DNA of 64,000 nt from DTEX01 sp964431725 (GTDB lineage: Archaea > Thermoproteota > Bathyarchaeia > Bathyarchaeales > DTEX01): contig CAYSKG010000001.1 in NCBI GenBank assembly GCA_964431725.1, positions 38,585 to 102,584 on the forward strand. Direction: 5' to 3'. Both the position numbers and the translations under genes were made by a program. Positions 60,990 through 64,000 of this stretch are shown in pieces (within the stretch, counting starts at the first letter, position 1; each line of letters starts with the position of its first letter). Below the pieces are notes generated by a model. It was not told the origin of the DNA, made no database searches, and saw only the letters and a list, made by a program, of their open reading frames with translations.

Positions 60990-61951
60990 TCAGTACCTCT
61001 CTCCTGCATCCTTAACTCCAGATTCTTTACATCAAGACCCAACATGGATTTTCTTTCATCTATCATTCTCTGAGCCTCTGCTACAATGGATGGGTCGTCA
61101 TAGAATGTTGTGGCTAATACTATTGCCCGAGCTCTTTCAGCTGGATCCTCAGACTTAAAGATTCCTGAACCCACGAAGACTCCGTCGCATCCGAGGGTCA
61201 TCATGAGGGCTGCATCAGCGGGCGTAGCTATGCCCCCAGCCGCAAAATTCACAACTGGAAGTCTCCCTAGTCTTCCAATTTCAGTTATAAGTTCATATGA
61301 AACCCCAAATTCTCTAGCCATTCTGACAAGCTCTTGATCATCTCCATCTTCGTAAGCGGCTCTCACCTGCCTTATTTCATTTTTTAAAATTTGTATGTGC
61401 CTAACGGCTTCAGCGACGTTTCCTGTTCCAGGTTCACCTTTCGTCCTTATCATGGCTGCTCCCTCCTCGATCCTCCGTAAGGCTTCTCCAAGATTTCGGG
61501 CTCCATTAACGAAGGGTGTGGTAAAATCCCACTTCCATATATGCCTCTTCTCATCGGCTGGTGTGAGAACTTCTGATTCATCAATCATGTCAACTCCAAT
61601 CTCCTCTAAAACTCGTGCCTCATAGGTGTGGCCGATCCGGCACTTCGCCATAACCGGTATGGTAACGTGATCTAATATTGCTTGGATTGCCTCTAAACTT
61701 GCTGTTCTAGCAACTCCTCCAGCCCTTCTAACATCATAAGGGAGCTTATCTAGAACCATTACGGCAACTGCTCCAGCATCTTCGGCTATCTGAGCTTGCT
61801 CCACGTTAGTGACGTCCATAATAACTCCATGCTTCAGCATGTGGGCGAAGCCCCGCTTCACGAGTGTGGTTCCACGGGAGACTTCAATCTCTTCCAGTAT
61901 CTCGGTTCTTAGGCCTTTCGGTTTTGAAACCGAGCTGACGAGGGATATCAA
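60986..61951 (-). CDS. pdxS: pyridoxal 5'-phosphate synthase lyase subunit
   Basis: Builds PLP from ribose 5-phosphate, glyceraldehyde 3-phosphate and ammonia as a dodecamer. 321 residues; GTTLVKRGFAHMLKHGVIMDVTNVEQAQIAEDAGAVAVMVLDKLPYDVRRAGGVARTA is the highly conserved N-terminal block. MAKCRIGHTYEARVLEEIGVDMIDESEVLTPAD, MIRTKGEPGTGNVAEAVRH (second catalytic Lys) and VNFAAGGIATPADAALMMTLGCDGVFVGSGIF complete it. About 15 extra residues precede the usual start. ATG 61951. Confidence 0.98.
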   Translation of the reverse strand: MISLVSSVSKPKGLRTEILEEIEVSRGTTLVKRGFAHMLKHGVIMDVTNVEQAQIAEDAGAVAVMVLDKLPYDVRRAGGVARTASLEAIQAILDHVTIPVMAKCRIGHTYEARVLEEIGVDMIDESEVLTPADEKRHIWKWDFTTPFVNGARNLGEALRRIEEGAAMIRTKGEPGTGNVAEAVRHIQILKNEIRQVRAAYEDGDDQELVRMAREFGVSYELITEIGRLGRLPVVNFAAGGIATPADAALMMTLGCDGVFVGSGIFKSEDPAERARAIVLATTFYDDPSIVAEAQRMIDERKSMLGLDVKNLELRMQERGTD

Positions 61952-62154
61952 CTATCATCACCTTTATTTTAATCCTTCTCTAACTATTCAAGTTATAACT
62001 TTACTAATAAAAGATTTTTGGTCTCCCTCTCCATATAGAAGTTTATGCTTAGTCAGAGTCTTTCATCAGAGAATTTTCCCTTTTTCACTTCTTTTTCATG
62101 CAAAACTTAAAAAGATTTTCTTTTAAATTTTCGGACTTAAAATCAACAGAAATA

Positions 62155-62739
62155 TTAGAAATATTGTTGGTGAACTATTTCTTTTAATGGTTTTCTGATC
62201 GGCGGAGGAGGGTGAGTTGCTGCGTAGCCTAGCTGGATTATCGCGGCAATCCCATATTTCTTTGGAACATGCAATATTCGTTTTATTTGATCCTTCTCTT
62301 CTTTATTGTAGAATGTATATATGCAGCTTCCTAAACCTTCCGCTGTGGCTGCTAAAAGCATGTTTTCAATAGCTGCCCAAATAGAACCCAAGATAAGTTC
62401 GTGGTGCATTCCCTTCGGAAGTTCATAGCAGACAGCTATTAGAACTGGAATTTTAACTATTGTAGATTTGTCCCATGAGCCGCCTCTAGCGGACAGATAA
62501 TGTGCGATCTCAGGTGGAAATTTTTCCCAGTGTTTTCGACTGTACCTTGTGCAGACATCGGCGATTTTCTGCTTTATATTAGCTTCTGTAATAACTATGA
62601 AGTGCCAGGGCTGAGTGTTTCCGGCGGAGGGAGCCCAGCGGGCGGCATCCAAAATTCTGTTTAAGGCTTCCTCTGATACTGGCTCCTTTCTAAATTTTCT
62701 AACGCTTCTCCTTTTAAAGATAACTTCGTAAAACTCCGT
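62155..62739 (-). CDS. nitroreductase-family flavoprotein
   Basis: FMN-dependent oxidoreductase. DAARWAPSAGNTQPWHFIVIT is the FMN-binding region, LGSIWAAIENMLLAATAEGLGSCIYTFYN and IAAIIQLGYA follow. In-frame translation upstream of the first usable TTG (62652) gives EFYEVIFKRRSVRKFRKEPVSEEALNRIL, the conserved family start with its SVRKF Arg motif, so the protein must begin earlier. No ATG, GTG or TTG is in frame there. ACG at 62737-62739 directly follows GGAGGGAGTTAC with correct spacing and is the likely start (or a mutated ATG). That gives 194 residues. Confidence 0.85.
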   Translation of the reverse strand, partial: TEFYEVIFKRRSVRKFRKEPVSEEALNRILDAARWAPSAGNTQPWHFIVITEANIKQKIADVCTRYSRKHWEKFPPEIAHYLSARGGSWDKSTIVKIPVLIAVCYELPKGMHHELILGSIWAAIENMLLAATAEGLGSCIYTFYNKEEKDQIKRILHVPKKYGIAAIIQLGYAATHPPPPIRKPLKEIVHQQYF

Positions 62740-62839
62740 GTAACTCCCTCCTAAACGAGCAATATTTCCTATGCTTATCTAAAGTTTTCTTGAAAATCCT
62801 TAAATTTTTAGCCTTTAAATTAATGTCGTGTGAATAATT

Positions 62840-63796
62840 ATGCAGTTTATTATCTCTCCCAGAGAAAACATTTTGAGGGCTATTGAGTGGAAAAATCCTC
62901 TATGGCTTCCATGTCCCATGTTCGATGGTTCTGTTAAGGTAATTGGGTCGGGTATGGTGGAGCATAGAAGAGAGGGTGTTGATGATTGGGGAGTAGTTTG
63001 GGCGCTTAGAGACCCGTTTTCAGATGGATTTCCAGTTGATAATCCAATAAAAAATTTGAAGGATTTGGAGAGGTATCAACCTCCACGCCTCTCTAAACAT
63101 AAAATTCTTGAACCCATTTTAAAATCAATTCACAAAGTAAATAAGCATGTAAGCCTATTAGCCTTAGATCATGGTTGGGGTATATTTGAAAGAGCATGGT
63201 TGTTACTAGGGGGCATGCATAAGCTTTTCTTGTTATCCAGACAACATCCAGATGCTGTTCATCAGCTAATGGATATGGTGCTTGATGTTAAGCTAGAAGT
63301 GCTTGAAATAGTTTTGAGGGAAGTTGAAATAGATATGGTTTTATATGGAGATGATTGGGGCATGGAGGATAGACTTTTATTCTCACCTAAATGGTGGAGA
63401 CTCTTCATAAAGCCAAGACATAAAAAACTTTACAGTGCAGTTAAGAAAGCTGACCTACTTTGTTGTCTCCATAGTGACGGGAGAATAGAGGGACTCATAC
63501 CTGAGCTGATAGAAATGGGTGTGGACATATTAAATATACAAAGAGAATGCAATAACTGGCCTAAAATTTTAAAGGATTTCCAGGGTTCAATAACTCTGTG
63601 GGGTGGTGTAAGCGCCAGAACCTTGGATAAAGGATCTGCAAAACAGATTGCTAAAGAAGTTACTGAATGCATCGAATTAGGCAGAGAAGGTGGAGTAATT
63701 ATGGCTCCGGGACACAGTTTGAGATATCGAGACGAAAATATTGAAACCATGAGAAGAGTTTGGGAGGAAAAAGGAAAGTATCAAAGGTTTAATTAA
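62840..63796 (+). CDS. uroporphyrinogen decarboxylase-family methyltransferase
   Basis: 318 residues of the URO-D TIM-barrel family. PRENILRAIEWKNPLWLPCPMF begins it, followed by DDWGVVWALRDPF, VLYGDDWGMEDRLLFSPKWWRLFIKPRHKKLY, CLHSDGRIEGLIPELIEMGVDILNIQREC and GGVIMAPGHSL. Lacking the heme-pathway-specific residues and having the His/Asp/Cys pattern of corrinoid methyltransferases such as MtaA/MtbA relatives, it more likely moves methyl groups than makes heme. ATG 62840. It is an intact relative of the decayed gene at 5128-6222. The gap to tRNA-Pro is 149 bases. Confidence 0.85.
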   Translation: MQFIISPRENILRAIEWKNPLWLPCPMFDGSVKVIGSGMVEHRREGVDDWGVVWALRDPFSDGFPVDNPIKNLKDLERYQPPRLSKHKILEPILKSIHKVNKHVSLLALDHGWGIFERAWLLLGGMHKLFLLSRQHPDAVHQLMDMVLDVKLEVLEIVLREVEIDMVLYGDDWGMEDRLLFSPKWWRLFIKPRHKKLYSAVKKADLLCCLHSDGRIEGLIPELIEMGVDILNIQRECNNWPKILKDFQGSITLWGGVSARTLDKGSAKQIAKEVTECIELGREGGVIMAPGHSLRYRDENIETMRRVWEEKGKYQRFN

Positions 63797-63945
63797 AGCA
63801 ACCATCTTTCTATCCAACGGATATAATTATTTTATCAAAAGATTTTACGAATATAAATGCAGTGCAGTAAAGTTAATAGAATACAAATTCAAATATGTAT
63901 GTGAAATAGACGAAATCAAACTCTTCAAAAGGTAAAATCCAACAT

Positions 63946-64000
63946 GGGGCCGTGGTCGAGCCTGGTCTAAGATTCGCGCCTGGGGCGTGCGAGGTCGTGG
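63946..64000 (+). tRNA. tRNA-Pro (anticodon GGG), cut by window end
   Basis: GGGGCCG is the acceptor strand, followed by TG and the D arm. The anticodon stem CGCGC/GTGCG encloses the seven-base loop CTGGGGC, so the anticodon is GGG. Sequence ends in the T arm (GTCGTGG), about 20 bases short of the 3' end. Confidence 0.88.

Overview
The window is archaeal. It carries archaeal-type ribosomal proteins uL3, uL4, uL23 and uL2, the Holliday-junction resolvase Hjc, Trm1, deoxyhypusine synthase and CofE (coenzyme F420). It also has a RimK-like ligase of the F420/tetrahydromethanopterin type, a ubiquitin-like small modifier with its E1 and JAMM partners, and AT-rich TATA-type promoters. FtsZ together with an FwdF-like polyferredoxin, an HdrA-MvhD fusion and many degenerate genes would fit a heterotrophic or acetogenic TACK lineage such as Bathyarchaeia. 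That placement is inference from gene content, not from a phylogeny. Two runs of N (38595-38604 and 60170-60269) show this is a scaffold, probably from a metagenome.

Layout. 1-6.2 kb: a decayed glycosidase, a frameshifted ornithine cyclodeaminase/alanine dehydrogenase, purA, a cofactor group (cofE, a MobA-like transferase, an MptN/CofF-like ligase) and a decayed corrinoid-type methyltransferase. 6.2-13 kb: tRNA methylthiotransferase, a CdrS-like ribbon-helix-helix gene overlapping ftsZ, a PHP phosphoesterase, metG and a radical SAM enzyme. 13-21.5 kb: GH38 and GH172 glycosidases, a glycerophosphodiesterase, transport and small genes, and a MoaD/ThiS-like modifier ending in Gly-Gly. 21.5-28.7 kb: leuCD-type isomerase, a truncated ribosomal operon (rpl3-rpl4-rpl23-rpl2), nadC and trm1. 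28.9-34 kb: an unknown two-domain protein, an E1-like enzyme, a JAMM peptidase and proBA. 34-42.5 kb: a nuclease gene broken by one stop, hjc, a membrane protein, a COG3199 kinase, a second radical SAM enzyme at a gap, glycerate kinase and two unknown membrane genes. 42.5-49 kb: thiC-thiDN and an FwdF-like polyferredoxin followed by HdrA-MvhD. 49-54.7 kb: transaldolase, two radical SAM genes resembling LipS2 and LipS1, an HDAC-family deacetylase next to deoxyhypusine synthase, and an Lrp-type sensor domain. 54.8-64 kb: a GH3 remnant, a DJ-1/PfpI protein, fused guaA, a broken GXGXG gene, an MFS transporter fused to a P-loop kinase, the 100-N gap, pdxST, a nitroreductase, an intact UroD-family methyltransferase and the start of tRNA-Pro(GGG).

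Themes. (1) Cofactor and one-carbon metabolism: F420, pterin, thiamine, PLP, NAD and possibly lipoate synthesis sit alongside polyferredoxin/HdrA electron carriers. (2) A SAMP-E1-JAMM ubiquitin-like toolkit is present within 12 kb. (3) Six genes are in different stages of decay while neighbouring long genes are intact. This suggests real gene loss, especially of carbohydrate and methyl-transfer functions, rather than a generally poor assembly. (4) The cdrS-ftsZ leader has two inverted repeats that could be an autoregulatory operator. (5) metG and the nitroreductase lack a normal start codon where homology and the ribosome-binding site place one.
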